From Pectobacterium atrosepticum (GTDB lineage Bacteria > Pseudomonadota > Gammaproteobacteria > Enterobacterales > Enterobacteriaceae): DNA of 64,000 bases. Shown piece by piece: positions 48,908 to 59,218 of the stretch. The translations under genes were made by a program, and so were the position numbers. The notes beneath the pieces were generated by a model. It searched no databases. It saw only the letters and a program-made list of their open reading frames with translations, and was not told the origin of the DNA. Where the stretch lies: assembly GCA_019056595.1 (NCBI GenBank), contig CP036163.1:4836001-4900000 (forward strand). Reading direction: 5' to 3'. Every line of letters starts with the position of its first letter. The stretch's first letter is position 1.

Positions 48908-49379
48908 TGAAACAGCGCCCCGGAATGAGTCAAGCTCGTTCCGGGGTATAATGATTCTCACTCCGCTTCCTTCCCCCTCTAAAGACACTGCATCATTTCT
49001 GAGGTTTTTCTCGCGCATTTATTCTTGCTGATTAACGACCAGGTTTTGCTATCACCCTTATTATTCCCTCCCTTTGCCAGCATCATGAGAACAATGAGTG
49101 AATATCATCAGCACTTATTTTTTTGTGATATTTCTGAATATCGACGATAACAATGTCGATGAATGAAATTCATTATATTAGGTATTGTTAATTGCTTTAA
49201 TGCTGACTACGCTTCACGTTAGGGAGTGATGGATTTCCGATGAGGCAGGAAGTGTAACGTTATTAATACGTTCGTTGTCTTGTGTCATACAGAGAATTTA
49301 ATTCATTATTTTTGTATGAGAATACCTGTCGTGATTGCCGACTGCGGAACCCTTGATATCTGCAATCGGAGATCGATGT
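48908..49379. other. Intergenic region cirA to 2-hydroxyacid dehydrogenase
   Basis: 472 bp. CCCCGGAATGAG (48918-48929) and CTCGTTCCGGGG (48935-48946) form a hairpin right after cirA, a probable terminator with little T-run. The rest is AT-rich; ATGAATGAAATTCAT near 49160 is palindromic. No gene seen. Confidence 0.5.
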
Positions 49380-50369
49380 ATGAATAGCAACCAGGGCGCG
49401 ATGATGTTAAAAATTACCTTTTTGGATAAAGGCTCACTGCCTGAAACCATTTTCCTGAAAAAGACGAGTTTTAGGCGTCCACAATGCCGCCATGAATGGA
49501 TTGAATATAGCCATACCTCACCCGATCAAGTTATCGCCCGAGCAAAAGACACCCACGTTATCATCACAAATAAAACGCTATTAACGCGCGAGACCTTAGC
49601 CGCGTTGCCTGCGCTGAAGCTGATTGCTGTGACAGCAACAGGAACCGACAATATCGATCTTGCGGCTGCTAAAGAACTGGGGATCACGGTCAAAAACGTA
49701 CCGGGCTACTCGACGCAAGCCGTGTCCGAGCACGTTATTGCCATGATGTTCGCGCTGAAGCACAGCATTATGGCATGGTACCGCGATCAATTGAGCGATC
49801 GCTGGGCCAGCCAGTCGCAATTTTCTTACTTTGATCATCCGGTCAAGGATATCGCAGGCTCTACGCTTGGCATCATCGGTGCAGGGACGATTGGACGGGA
49901 AGTTGCACGTCTTGCTCTGGCGCTGGGGATGAAGGTGATTTTTGCCGAGCACAGAGGGGTATCACTGTGTCGTGCTGGGTATCTGCCGTTTGAGGAGGTT
50001 CTGCGGCTGGCTGATGTGATTTCACTCAACTGCCCGCTAAATGCGAGTACGCAGCATCTGATTAATTCAGAGACGCTCGCGTTGTGTAAGCCAACCGCGT
50101 TTATTATTAACACCGCCAGAGGCGGGTTAATTGACGAGCGCGCGTTGGCAGCGGTATTGCTCCAGCGTGGCATTGCTGGCGCAGCGCTAGACTGTCTGAC
50201 GCAGGAGCCGCCGGAAAAAGACAATCCGTTGATGGTTGCGGCGAAAACCCTACCTAATCTTCTGATTACTCCGCATATCTCCTGGACGTCCGCCTCATCG
50301 CTGCAATTGTTGATGGAAAAGACGATTGAAAATATTGATGAGTATGTTCAGCAGAACGGACATAGATAA
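49380..50369 (+). CDS. D-2-hydroxyacid dehydrogenase
   Basis: 329 aa from ATG 49380, which has GGAG 8 nt upstream; the MMLK start at 49401 and a longer frame from 49335 are alternatives. NAD-binding fold with GAGTIGREVARLALALG, then the catalytic set Arg in NTARGGLIDE, Glu in LTQEPPEKDNP and His in TPHISWTS. It would reduce a 2-oxo acid (glyoxylate, hydroxypyruvate or similar); the substrate is not clear. It stands alone, upstream of repeat copy 5, beyond the conserved block. Confidence 0.85.
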   Translation: MNSNQGAMMLKITFLDKGSLPETIFLKKTSFRRPQCRHEWIEYSHTSPDQVIARAKDTHVIITNKTLLTRETLAALPALKLIAVTATGTDNIDLAAAKELGITVKNVPGYSTQAVSEHVIAMMFALKHSIMAWYRDQLSDRWASQSQFSYFDHPVKDIAGSTLGIIGAGTIGREVARLALALGMKVIFAEHRGVSLCRAGYLPFEEVLRLADVISLNCPLNASTQHLINSETLALCKPTAFIINTARGGLIDERALAAVLLQRGIAGAALDCLTQEPPEKDNPLMVAAKTLPNLLITPHISWTSASSLQLLMEKTIENIDEYVQQNGHR

Positions 50370-50370
50370 A

Positions 50371-50497
50371 TATACCCGTCATACTTCAAGCTGCTTGTGC
50401 GTTGTCTGCCCTTACTCACCCCAGTCACTTACTTGTGTAAGCTCCTGGGGGCTCGCTCGGTTGCCGCCTTCACGCAACTCGAATTATTTAGGGTATA
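50371..50497 (+). repeat. MITE-like intergenic repeat, copy 5 (diverged)
   Basis: 127 bp, TATACCCGTCATACTTCAAG to GAATTATTTAGGGTATA. The inner palindrome has changed on both sides (CCCCAGTCAC / CTCCTGGGGG), keeping its pairing, which speaks for a role as a folded structure. Starts 1 bp after the preceding stop codon. Confidence 0.83.
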
Positions 50498-50922
50498 GAG
50501 GTAATTTGATTTAGCCGGGTATGAGGGAATATTTCCCGGCAGCTAAAATATGATATTCATCAATTTTAATTCATTACTAAAATTGAACGTTTTAGCGGGG
50601 CGAATCTTTCGTAATCTATTGTCTGCTTAACTTTTTATATCCAGTGAAGATGGGAATAGCGATGCGCCTGTATTAATGTAGCGATCTATCCTTTGTGATT
50701 ATTCTTATGTTAATTTTATTTTTATAGTAAATGCTCACCTATAAATAATAACGTAAGTAAATAATGTCATGTATGTGGTGACTTTTGTCTGCGGCAACCA
50801 GCCTGTTTCCCCGTGTATCTCGGTGCTTAAACGATGGGTATTCGTTTAGTGAGGGACGGTATTAGCGGGCTGAATGGCGAATCCGCCCCGAATTCGGATG
50901 AATGGGGCGGAAGCGAGAAGTC
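50498..50922. other. Intergenic region with hairpin at the ABC operon end
   Basis: 425 bp, AT-rich at left. TCCGCCCC (50882-50889) and GGGGCGGA (50904-50911) pair just after the permease stop, a likely terminator without T-run. Nothing else supported. Confidence 0.45.
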
Positions 50923-51918
50923 TCAGCGTTTCTGGATATACGTCATTGCCAACGCGAGCGCGAGAACCAGACCTTTGATGATATCCATGGCGTAATAAGG
51001 CACGGAGAGCATCACAAGACCATTCTGCAAGACGCCAAGAATGACGGCACCGAGCAGTGTACCCAGCGCATTCGGCTTACCGGATCCCGCCAGTGAGAAA
51101 CCGATATATGCCGCAGCAACAGCATCCATTAAATAGCCGCCCCCAGCATTGACCTGTGAAGAACCGATGCGTGATGCGAGTAGGATGCCGCCCAGCGCTG
51201 CGAGTAAGGAAGAGAATACATACGCCTGTACCCGATAACGCGCTGTGCGAATGCCCGCCAGTCGAGCGGCTTCTGGGTTGCCGCCGATGGCATACATCCG
51301 GCGACCGTGCTTGGTAAGGGACAGATACAACTGCACCAGTACCGTCACCGCCAGCATAATGACAACAATCACCGGCACCTGACCTAGCGTGGCAAAGAAC
51401 TCAGGAATGACACCTTCTGCCATTTCACCACTGGGCAACACCATGTTCTGCGTGATGGAACCGCCATAGCTGTACGTCATCGCCACGCCCTGAATGACGA
51501 ACAGACTGGCGAGCGTCGCCAGCATATCGGGAATCTTCAGCACAACGATGAGAAAAGCGTTGAATAGCCCGACCAGCGTACACAGCAGGAGCGTCAAAAC
51601 AATCGCGCCAGTGGTGCCGAACCCATGCCAGACAAAGAGGGAGATAACCAGAGCGTTGGCCAACGATGCCGTTGATCCCACGGAAAGGTCAAACCCGCCA
51701 ACGGACAGTGAAATGGAGACGCCAATCGCAATCACCGTGACGATGGCGATAGAACGCAAAATATTGATGATGTTATACGGGTCGAGAAAATTTTCCGACG
51801 CGAGTCCAAAAAGTGCAATCAGTGCGACGACCGTGATCAGCATGCCCCACTTATAGAGAAACTCGAAAACGTGGTGACGGAAGGGGATCGCCCCGTTAGA
51901 TGAAAGTGGGTGACTCAC
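50923..51918 (-). CDS. Ribose-type ABC transporter permease
   Basis: 331 aa, RbsC/BPD_transp_2 type with about ten membrane segments. LTVSVGG-type repeats are seen (ISLSVGGFDLSVGSTASLAN), and the cytoplasmic loop GGNPEAARLAGIRTARYRVQAYV is the coupling region of this class. Sugar or autoinducer-like substrates are usual; the real one is unknown. Start overlaps the ATPase stop by 4 bp, so a two-gene operon. No periplasmic binding protein or second permease is next to it. Confidence 0.9.
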   Translation of the reverse strand: MSHPLSSNGAIPFRHHVFEFLYKWGMLITVVALIALFGLASENFLDPYNIINILRSIAIVTVIAIGVSISLSVGGFDLSVGSTASLANALVISLFVWHGFGTTGAIVLTLLLCTLVGLFNAFLIVVLKIPDMLATLASLFVIQGVAMTYSYGGSITQNMVLPSGEMAEGVIPEFFATLGQVPVIVVIMLAVTVLVQLYLSLTKHGRRMYAIGGNPEAARLAGIRTARYRVQAYVFSSLLAALGGILLASRIGSSQVNAGGGYLMDAVAAAYIGFSLAGSGKPNALGTLLGAVILGVLQNGLVMLSVPYYAMDIIKGLVLALALAMTYIQKR

Positions 51919-53426
51919 GTGGGAGTTCCTCCAGTTGAATATAAAAGTAGGGTTTCTTCGTCAATCTCAGCGGCGTTTAGCTCTGCGACAATCCGGCCAT
52001 CCCATAGCACGCAGATGCGATCGCAGAGACCGACAAGTTCGGAAAACTCGCCCGACGCATAAATAATGCCTTTACCCTGTCGTGCGAGGCCGTCAATCAG
52101 CGTGAACAAGTCCTGCTTGGCCTTGATATCGACGCCTTTGGTGGGTTCATCAAAAATCAGAACCTGTGCTTCACTGCGTAGCCACTTGCCAATGGCGACT
52201 TTTTGTTGATTCCCACCCGACAGGCGTGCGAGCTTTTGCGCTGGGCCGGTGGTGCGAACCGCAAGCCGCTCAACAATCTGTTTCGCCCAGCGCAATGCCT
52301 TGCCACGATTGAATATTCCCCAGAGGGAAAAGCTGTCTGTGGCCGTGATGCTGAGATTCATGGTGACGGATTCATCAATAAAAATGCCTTCCTTGCGCCG
52401 CTCTTCAGGAACCAGTGCCAGACCTTGCTCGACGGATTGATGAGGCGAATGAGGTTGCCAGGGTTTGCCGCGATATTTACCTTGCGCTATCTGGCAGGGT
52501 TCTGCGCCGAATAGTGCTTTACACAACTCGGTTTTACCCGCACCGGCCAGCCCGGCAATGCCCAGAATTTCCCCTTTGTGCAGCGTGAGCGAAATATTGT
52601 GCAGCAGCGTCTCGTCGTGCAAACCGATGACCTGAAGCAGCGGCTCTTCTGAAGGTGTGGTACGGCGCGGTGGGAAGATATCGTCAAGCCGATGCCCCAG
52701 CATTCTCTCTACAATCTCTTCGCCGCTCAGCCCCTGCATCACGCCACTGCTAACAAACTCGCCGTCACGCAGAACGGTCAAGGTATCGCAGATTTCGCTC
52801 AGTTCATGAATACGATGGGAAATGAATACGATCCCGATGCCATCGGCCTGTAAGCGACGAACCACCTGAAAGAGACGCGCACTTTCAGCCTGATCCAGCG
52901 GGGCGGTGGGTTCATCTAAAATCAGGAAGCGACACTCGTGGGATAACGCACGGGCGAGTAGAATTTGCTGTTTTTCGGCCAGCGAGCAGGTATCCAGACG
53001 TTGGCGAACATTGAGGGGAACGCCAAGTTGGTCAAGCAGCGCCTGCGCCTGACTGTATATCTGCGGCCAATTCAGTAGATGCCCGTCCTGTGCCAGCGTA
53101 TCCAGCATAATGTTTTCCGCCACGGACAGCGTGGGAACCAACGCGACATCGACTTCCTGCTGCACCAGATGAATGCCGTACCGCTTGGCATCACGCGGCG
53201 AATGGATATCGACCAGCTTACCATTAATCAGAATATCGCCCTGATAGTGATCGTAAGCGCCCGATAGGATCGTCATCAGCGTGGATTTTCCCGCACCGTT
53301 TGCGCCGGTCAGGGCATGAATCGAACCACCTTCCAATGTGAAGTTAACCTGCTTGAGGGCGTGGAAACCAGAAAAGGAGATGGAAATGTTGCGCATCTCC
53401 AGTCGGCTTTGGGAGGTAGAGGTCAT
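51915..53426 (-). CDS. Ribose-type ABC transporter ATPase (two domains)
   Basis: 503 aa RbsA/MglA-type protein with two ATPase halves. Walker A GANGAGKSTLMTIL near 40 and the weaker GLAGAGKTELCKALF near 290; signature CSLAEKQQILLARAL and LSGGNQQKVAIGKWL; LDEPTAPLD and FDEPTKGVD as Walker B. ATG 53426 is chosen; a TTG three codons earlier is possible. Pairs with the downstream permease. Divergent from hcxA. Confidence 0.9.
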   Translation of the reverse strand: MTSTSQSRLEMRNISISFSGFHALKQVNFTLEGGSIHALTGANGAGKSTLMTILSGAYDHYQGDILINGKLVDIHSPRDAKRYGIHLVQQEVDVALVPTLSVAENIMLDTLAQDGHLLNWPQIYSQAQALLDQLGVPLNVRQRLDTCSLAEKQQILLARALSHECRFLILDEPTAPLDQAESARLFQVVRRLQADGIGIVFISHRIHELSEICDTLTVLRDGEFVSSGVMQGLSGEEIVERMLGHRLDDIFPPRRTTPSEEPLLQVIGLHDETLLHNISLTLHKGEILGIAGLAGAGKTELCKALFGAEPCQIAQGKYRGKPWQPHSPHQSVEQGLALVPEERRKEGIFIDESVTMNLSITATDSFSLWGIFNRGKALRWAKQIVERLAVRTTGPAQKLARLSGGNQQKVAIGKWLRSEAQVLIFDEPTKGVDIKAKQDLFTLIDGLARQGKGIIYASGEFSELVGLCDRICVLWDGRIVAELNAAEIDEETLLLYSTGGTPT

Positions 53427-53678
53427 GGTCGGCAACGCTCTTGGCGGTTAAGGTCATGAAATAACGGAAAAGAAAGGTAGCATATATCCCAGAGAATTTA
53501 ATACAGCTTCACGTGTTTGAGAGTCGCTGGCTATGAACGAAAAGGCATAAATTAAATAAAAAAGTTCTTAATCTGCGGCAAGCAAGTGAATAAAATGGAA
53601 TTATCAAAAGGGTAGAGCAGTAGCAAACATAAGATAAGAGCCGTGCTCAAGATAAGTGGCGGCGAGGAATGTTCAAAC

Positions 53679-54767
53679 ATGCACACAACGACCGTTCGCG
53701 TACAGGTTGGCCCTGCCAACTATTTTTCCTTTCCCGGTGCTATCGATAAGTTGCTGGAGTTTTACCCGCCAGAGGTGCTGAAAAACGCGCTGTGGATTTA
53801 TGGTGAGCGTGCGATTGCAGCGGCTCGGCCCTATTTACCGGCCGAGTTTGAAGCACCTTCAGCCCGACGTGTTCAATTTAGTGCGCATTGCAGTGAGGGT
53901 GAAGTGGCAAAACTGGTCGCGCAAGCGGGCGATGACTGTCAGGTTGTCATCGGTGTCGGCGGCGGCGCTGTACTGGATACCGCGAAGGTCGCTGCGCGTC
54001 ATATCGGCGTGCCGCTGGTAGCCATTCCGACTATTGCGGCAACCTGTGCAGCCTGGACGCCGCTGTCCGTCTGGTATAACGATGCCGGACAGGCACTGCG
54101 TTTTGAAATTTTTCCCGATGCTAACCATCTGGTACTGGTGGAGCCGCGGATTATGCTCGCAGCGCCGGTGGAATACCTACTGGCAGGGGTCGGCGATACG
54201 CTGGCGAAGTGGTATGAAGCCGTGGTTCTCAGCCCCCAGCCTGAAACGCTGCCTCTTTCTGTTCGTTTGGGCTTACAGACTGCGCTAGATATCCGCAATG
54301 TCTTGTTGCAACAAAGTGCGGCTGCGTTAGAAGCCGTCAAGCGTGGCGAGTTGACGCAGGATTTTCTGGATGTGGTAGATGCGATCATTGCCGGGGGCGG
54401 CATGGTTGGTGGGTTGGGAGAGCGATATACTCGCGTGGCGGCGGCACATGCGGTTCATAACGGCTTGACGGTGTTGCCGCAAACCGAACGCTTTCTGCAC
54501 GGCACCAAAGTGGCTTATGGCATTCTGGTGCAAAGCGCCTTGCTGGGAGATAGCGAAACGTTGCTCCAGTTGAAAGCGGCGTTCAAGGTGTTTGGTTTAC
54601 CTACATCGCTGGCTGAGTTGGATGTGGATATTCACGATCGTGCTGCGCTTCAGGCCGTGATTGCACGTACTTTGCAAGCGGGGGAATCCATTCATTATCT
54701 GCCATTGTCGTTAAATGAAGACGTCTTGCTGGCAGCGTTTAACACCGTTGAGTTGAGCGGGAAATAA
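53679..54767 (+). CDS. hcxA: Hydroxycarboxylate dehydrogenase HcxA (YbdH)
   Basis: 362 aa iron-type alcohol dehydrogenase/glycerol dehydrogenase fold. RVQVGPANYFSFPGAIDKL, VIGVGGGAVLDTAKVAARHIG (NAD-binding GGG), IPTIAATCAAWTPLSVWYND and VAAAHAVHNGLTVLPQ match E. coli YbdH. That enzyme reduces 2-oxo acids such as oxoglutarate and oxobutyrate with NADPH. The frame opens 12 codons earlier from a GTG; ATG 53679 is preferred on alignment. Divergent from the ABC operon, so a shared pathway is possible but not shown. Confidence 0.93.
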   Translation: MHTTTVRVQVGPANYFSFPGAIDKLLEFYPPEVLKNALWIYGERAIAAARPYLPAEFEAPSARRVQFSAHCSEGEVAKLVAQAGDDCQVVIGVGGGAVLDTAKVAARHIGVPLVAIPTIAATCAAWTPLSVWYNDAGQALRFEIFPDANHLVLVEPRIMLAAPVEYLLAGVGDTLAKWYEAVVLSPQPETLPLSVRLGLQTALDIRNVLLQQSAAALEAVKRGELTQDFLDVVDAIIAGGGMVGGLGERYTRVAAAHAVHNGLTVLPQTERFLHGTKVAYGILVQSALLGDSETLLQLKAAFKVFGLPTSLAELDVDIHDRAALQAVIARTLQAGESIHYLPLSLNEDVLLAAFNTVELSGK

Positions 54768-54828
54768 ATAGTAGGGAATAGGCGGAGGGAATTCTCCGCC
54801 CTTAAAGACTATTCTTTATCTTTAAAAA

Positions 54829-55041
54829 CTACTGTGTTTTCTCGTAGGGAAATGAGTTTTTGATATAGCTGGCGTAGTAACGGTACTTCGCCTTGCTTGC
54901 CATCAGCTCTTCATAAATCATACGAGCTACGCCGTTGTAGAGATAGATGCTCCCGTTCAGCAGCTCGACCTCCAACTGACTTTTTTCTGCATCGTACCCG
55001 ACTGAAAACAACTCTGTTGATGAAACGCGTTTTCTCTGCAA
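54829..55041 (-). CDS. KTSC domain protein
   Basis: 70 aa from a TTG at 55041 with GGAG 8 nt upstream: QRKRVSSTELFSVGYDAEKS, then LEVELLNGSIYLYNGVARMI and KYRYYASYIKN, the usual KTSC domain with SSTEL for the Ser-Ser and a Y-Y-I motif near the end. KTSC proteins are small, often phage- or island-linked, and of unknown role. The frame is open to an ATG at 55143 that lies inside repeat copy 6; those extra 34 residues match nothing in the family, so the TTG is preferred. Confidence 0.7.
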   Translation of the reverse strand: MQRKRVSSTELFSVGYDAEKSQLEVELLNGSIYLYNGVARMIYEELMASKAKYRYYASYIKNSFPYEKTQ

Positions 55042-55119
55042 AATTAACCACTCCCAACGTATCAATACCGCATCCTGACGATATACGCCTTTCGAGCTTT
55101 CTAGCCATATCGTGTTATG

Positions 55120-55260
55120 TACCCGTAATACTTCAAGCTGCATGTGCGTTGGCCGCGTTCAAATACTCGGCCCGTGGTGGGCCTTGCCCTGAAGGGCCAA
55201 CACTGTGCGTTGTTCAAAACGCTAACGTTTTGTCCTGCAACTCGAATTATTTTGGGTATA
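55120..55260 (+). repeat. MITE-like intergenic repeat, copy 6 (replaced interior)
   Basis: About 141 bp. The ends match (TACCCGTAATACTTCAAG and CGAATTATTTTGGGTATA), but the centre is different: GGCCCGTGGTGGGCC, CCCTGAAGGG-like and AAAACGCTAACGTTTT hairpins replace the CCCGAATCAC/GTAAGCTCATCGGG core. It overlaps the open frame upstream of the KTSC gene. Confidence 0.75.
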
Positions 55261-55401
55261 GCTCGAAATATATCCGTGTTAGATAGCAGCATATCTTTAT
55301 TAAGTTATGAATAATCAGTAAACGCTCACAGAATTCTTGCTCTGTCGTTTATCGGGCAGTTTGTTGTTCGTGGTCGATGAGGCGATATCCCTATTGCATG
55401 G

Positions 55402-56046
55402 TTAATCCTGAGCAAGAGCCCGTTGAAAAGCTGGCTGGTTTTCTATCCGCTCAATGTATTGTTGAATGTGTGGATAGAGGCTGAAATCCAGACGCGTTTT
55501 CGCCAAAACCAGCGGTACTGCCATTTGTATATCGGCACCGCTGAACGACTCTCCTGCAAACCAGTTTTGTTTACTCAGATGCTGTTCGATGAACTGAAGC
55601 TGAGTGGTCAATCGCGGCACAATAAAGGCCTGTTCGATACTTTGCACAATTTTGCGTGCTATCGGGCGGATGAAAAACGGCATCGGTGCGGATTCTGTTT
55701 TCGCCAATACCAGACGCATCACCAGAAGCGGCATGAGCGAACCTTCGGCAAAATGCAGCCAGAAGCGATAATCCAGCAACGCTTGTCCGCTCTGTGGACG
55801 AAATCTGCCATTACCGTAAGTCTCAATCAGGTATTCCACAATGGCCCCAGATTCGGCAATGGTCAATTCGCCATCGGTAATCACTGGCGATTTCCCTAGC
55901 GGGTGAATCTGCTTGAGCGATGTTGGGGCGCTAAAGGTTTTGGGGTCACGTGCGTAGCGAATAATTTCATAGTCAACGCCCAGTTCTTCCAACAGCCAGG
56001 TCGCTCGGGTCGAACGGGATTTTTCGAGGTGATGAACGTGTATCAT
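55402..56046 (-). CDS. Glutathione S-transferase
   Basis: 214 aa. Thioredoxin-like N-terminal domain (HHLEKSRSTRATWLLEELGVDYEI; PLGKSPVITDGELTIAESGAIVEYL) and an all-helical C-terminal domain. The catalytic position near Ser10/Arg11 is of the beta/theta-like type. ATG 56046 has AAGGAG 6 nt upstream; the longer frame is rejected. It follows the frmA-fghA operon in the same direction, 166 bp on and beyond a terminator, giving a glutathione-linked neighbourhood. Confidence 0.92.
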   Translation of the reverse strand: MIHVHHLEKSRSTRATWLLEELGVDYEIIRYARDPKTFSAPTSLKQIHPLGKSPVITDGELTIAESGAIVEYLIETYGNGRFRPQSGQALLDYRFWLHFAEGSLMPLLVMRLVLAKTESAPMPFFIRPIARKIVQSIEQAFIVPRLTTQLQFIEQHLSKQNWFAGESFSGADIQMAVPLVLAKTRLDFSLYPHIQQYIERIENQPAFQRALAQD

Positions 56047-56139
56047 CCATTGCTCCTTTTTGTTTGTCTTGGTTCCGGTAATTTGGTTCAGGGCAGGTGT
56101 GTAATCGAATATTTTAATGCGACTGCGTTCTAACAAGAA

Positions 56140-56172
56140 AGAGAAACAGCGCTCAGGGCGTACCTGAGCGCT
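56140..56172 (-). terminator. Terminator of frmA-fghA
   Basis: Perfect 10-bp stem AGCGCTCAGG (56148-56157) / CCTGAGCGCT (56163-56172) with a 5-nt loop; on the minus strand it runs into a T-rich tract (GTTTCTCTTTCTTG). Confidence 0.75.
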
Positions 56173-56211
56173 GCTCTCAACGAGATAAGCATAGCACCAT
56201 TATTCGAACAA

Positions 56212-57072
56212 CTATCGTGTGAGCGACTCTTCTTCAAACAGGTACTGGGCGTGGAAGCGCAGGTGATCTTCGATAAAACTGGCGATGAAGAAATAGCTGT
56301 GATCATAGCCGGACTGCGTCCGCAGTGTCAGCGGCCACGCATACTGGTTTGCTAGCGCTTCCAGTTTTGCCGGTTGCAATTGGTCGGGAAGGAATTGATC
56401 GCAATCCCCCTGATCGACCAGCATTGGCAGTTTTTTCTGGCTATTTGCTAGCAAATAGCAACTGTCATACTGCAACCACTGTGTTTCGTCCTCACCAAGG
56501 TAAGCGGTAAGCGCCTTACGCCCCCACGGAACCTGGCTTGGGTTAACGATCGGCGCGAACGCCGATGCAGACAGAAATTGCTCCGGGTTGCGTAGCGCCA
56601 GCATCAGCGCACCGTGGCCGCCCATCGAATGTCCACTGATGGACTGGCGGCTATTCACGTTAAAATGCTGCTGGATCAGTGCCGGCAATTCCGTGCTGAT
56701 GTAGTCATACATCCGGTAGTGTGCTGCCCAAGGAGCCTGTGTGGCATTCACATAGAATCCTGCACCCTGACCCAGATCGTACCCAGTATCGTCCGCTACG
56801 CCATCGCCGCGCGGGCTGGTATCCGGCATCACCAGAACCAGACCCAGCTCGGAGGCAACGCGCTGGGCGCCTGCTTTCGTCGTAAAGTTTTCGTCATTGC
56901 AGGTTAACCCAGACAGCCAGTAAAGCACGGGCGGTGGAGTGTCATCCTGTGTTGGTGGCAGATAAATGCTGAACGTCATGGCGGTGTTCAGTGTGTCTGA
57001 CACATGGCGATAGCGCTGTTGCCAGCCGCCAAACATACGGTGTTCTTCCAGCAGTTCCAGTGATGGGTTCAT
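56212..57072 (-). CDS. fghA: S-formylglutathione hydrolase
   Basis: 286 aa alpha/beta hydrolase (esterase D family; E. coli FrmB/YeiG). Nucleophile Ser in [11 protein letters not shown] near residue 147, with Asp and His later ([25 protein letters not shown]). Hydrolyses S-formylglutathione to formate and glutathione, step two of formaldehyde detoxification. Starts 39 bp after frmA, same operon. Confidence 0.95.
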   Translation of the reverse strand: MNPSLELLEEHRMFGGWQQRYRHVSDTLNTAMTFSIYLPPTQDDTPPPVLYWLSGLTCNDENFTTKAGAQRVASELGLVLVMPDTSPRGDGVADDTGYDLGQGAGFYVNATQAPWAAHYRMYDYISTELPALIQQHFNVNSRQSISGHSMGGHGALMLALRNPEQFLSASAFAPIVNPSQVPWGRKALTAYLGEDETQWLQYDSCYLLANSQKKLPMLVDQGDCDQFLPDQLQPAKLEALANQYAWPLTLRTQSGYDHSYFFIASFIEDHLRFHAQYLFEEESLTR

Positions 57073-57111
57073 CGCTGTACAGCCTCCTTTTTATTCCTGA
57101 CAGTGGCGCAA

Positions 57112-58272
<1,161 letters not shown>

Positions 58273-58345
58273 TTAAATGATAGGACGTCGGTGTTCATCA
58301 CGGTGTCGTCCCTCTTGAAAATGGTCGTTCACTAAAAATAAATGT

Positions 58346-59218
58346 TCATTCCGACTGAGCGGACTGCTCAATAATGAGCTTTTTGAGTGCCTCGACATTG
58401 GGGCCGAAAGCGTCGCGCCGCCATACCAGCCAGGTTGAAGCGGCTGCGATATCAGGCGGTAACTCATGTACCTGAACACGTGCGCCTGCGGGCAACGATT
58501 CGAGGACGGCATAGGGCAGCATAGCCAGCCCAGAACCGCTGGCTACACAGGCAAGCATGGCGTGGTATGAGTGAATTTCCATGATGGTGCCGGGCACCAC
58601 GCCATCCTGACGGAACCAGTTCTCTAAGCGTTTTCTATAGGAACAGCTGGGGCGAAAGGCAAACAGCGTATCGTTGCTGGCATCTCGTGCATGGGTAATT
58701 GGCGAGTGCGAAGGATCGGATATCAGCACTAATTGTTCTGCAAAACACGAACAGCCATTCAGTTCATCGTACACTACGGGGCCATCAACTAACGCCGCGG
58801 CCAGCGTTCCCGCCCGGACGCGCTCGATGATTTCCCCCGATGTACCGGTATTCAGGGACAGCGAGACATTGGGGTAGCGCTGATGATAAGCCGCTAATAG
58901 CGTAGGCAAACGAGTCGCCGCCGTGCTTTCCATCGAGCCTAGCGCAAAATTACCTGCGGGTTCACCCGTACGCGTCATGCTGATCGCTTCCTCACTAAGC
59001 GCCAGAATGCGCTGTGCATAGCACAAAAAATTGTGCCCAATCGGCGATAGACGCAGGCGCTGTTTTTCTCGGATAAACAGGTCGGTGCCGAGTTCCAGTT
59101 CCAACTGGCGTAACCGCGTGGTCAGATTTGAGGGCACTCGGTGAAGCTGCTCTGCGGCGCGGGCGACGGATCCCGTTTCGGCGACGAGACAGAACATGCG
59201 GAGTTGAGTCAAATCCAT
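58346..59218 (-). CDS. LysR-type regulator, PtrR/YneJ-like
   Basis: 290 aa. HTH (MDLTQLRMFCLVAETGSVAR, AAEQLHRVPSNLTTRLRQLE) with the unusual RVPSNLTTR recognition helix also present in E. coli PtrR (YneJ), and an effector domain with CSYRKRLENWFRQDG and SYHAMLACVASGSGLAMLP. It lies 112 bp before frmA in the same direction, which differs from E. coli, where frmA is under FrmR. It may control frmA, or a distant gene; the target is unknown. Confidence 0.85.
   Translation of the reverse strand: MDLTQLRMFCLVAETGSVARAAEQLHRVPSNLTTRLRQLELELGTDLFIREKQRLRLSPIGHNFLCYAQRILALSEEAISMTRTGEPAGNFALGSMESTAATRLPTLLAAYHQRYPNVSLSLNTGTSGEIIERVRAGTLAAALVDGPVVYDELNGCSCFAEQLVLISDPSHSPITHARDASNDTLFAFRPSCSYRKRLENWFRQDGVVPGTIMEIHSYHAMLACVASGSGLAMLPYAVLESLPAGARVQVHELPPDIAAASTWLVWRRDAFGPNVEALKKLIIEQSAQSE

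Noticed and set aside
51494..51856. 120-aa frame opposite the ABC permease
   Set aside because: Antisense shadow of a membrane protein gene; no independent signal.
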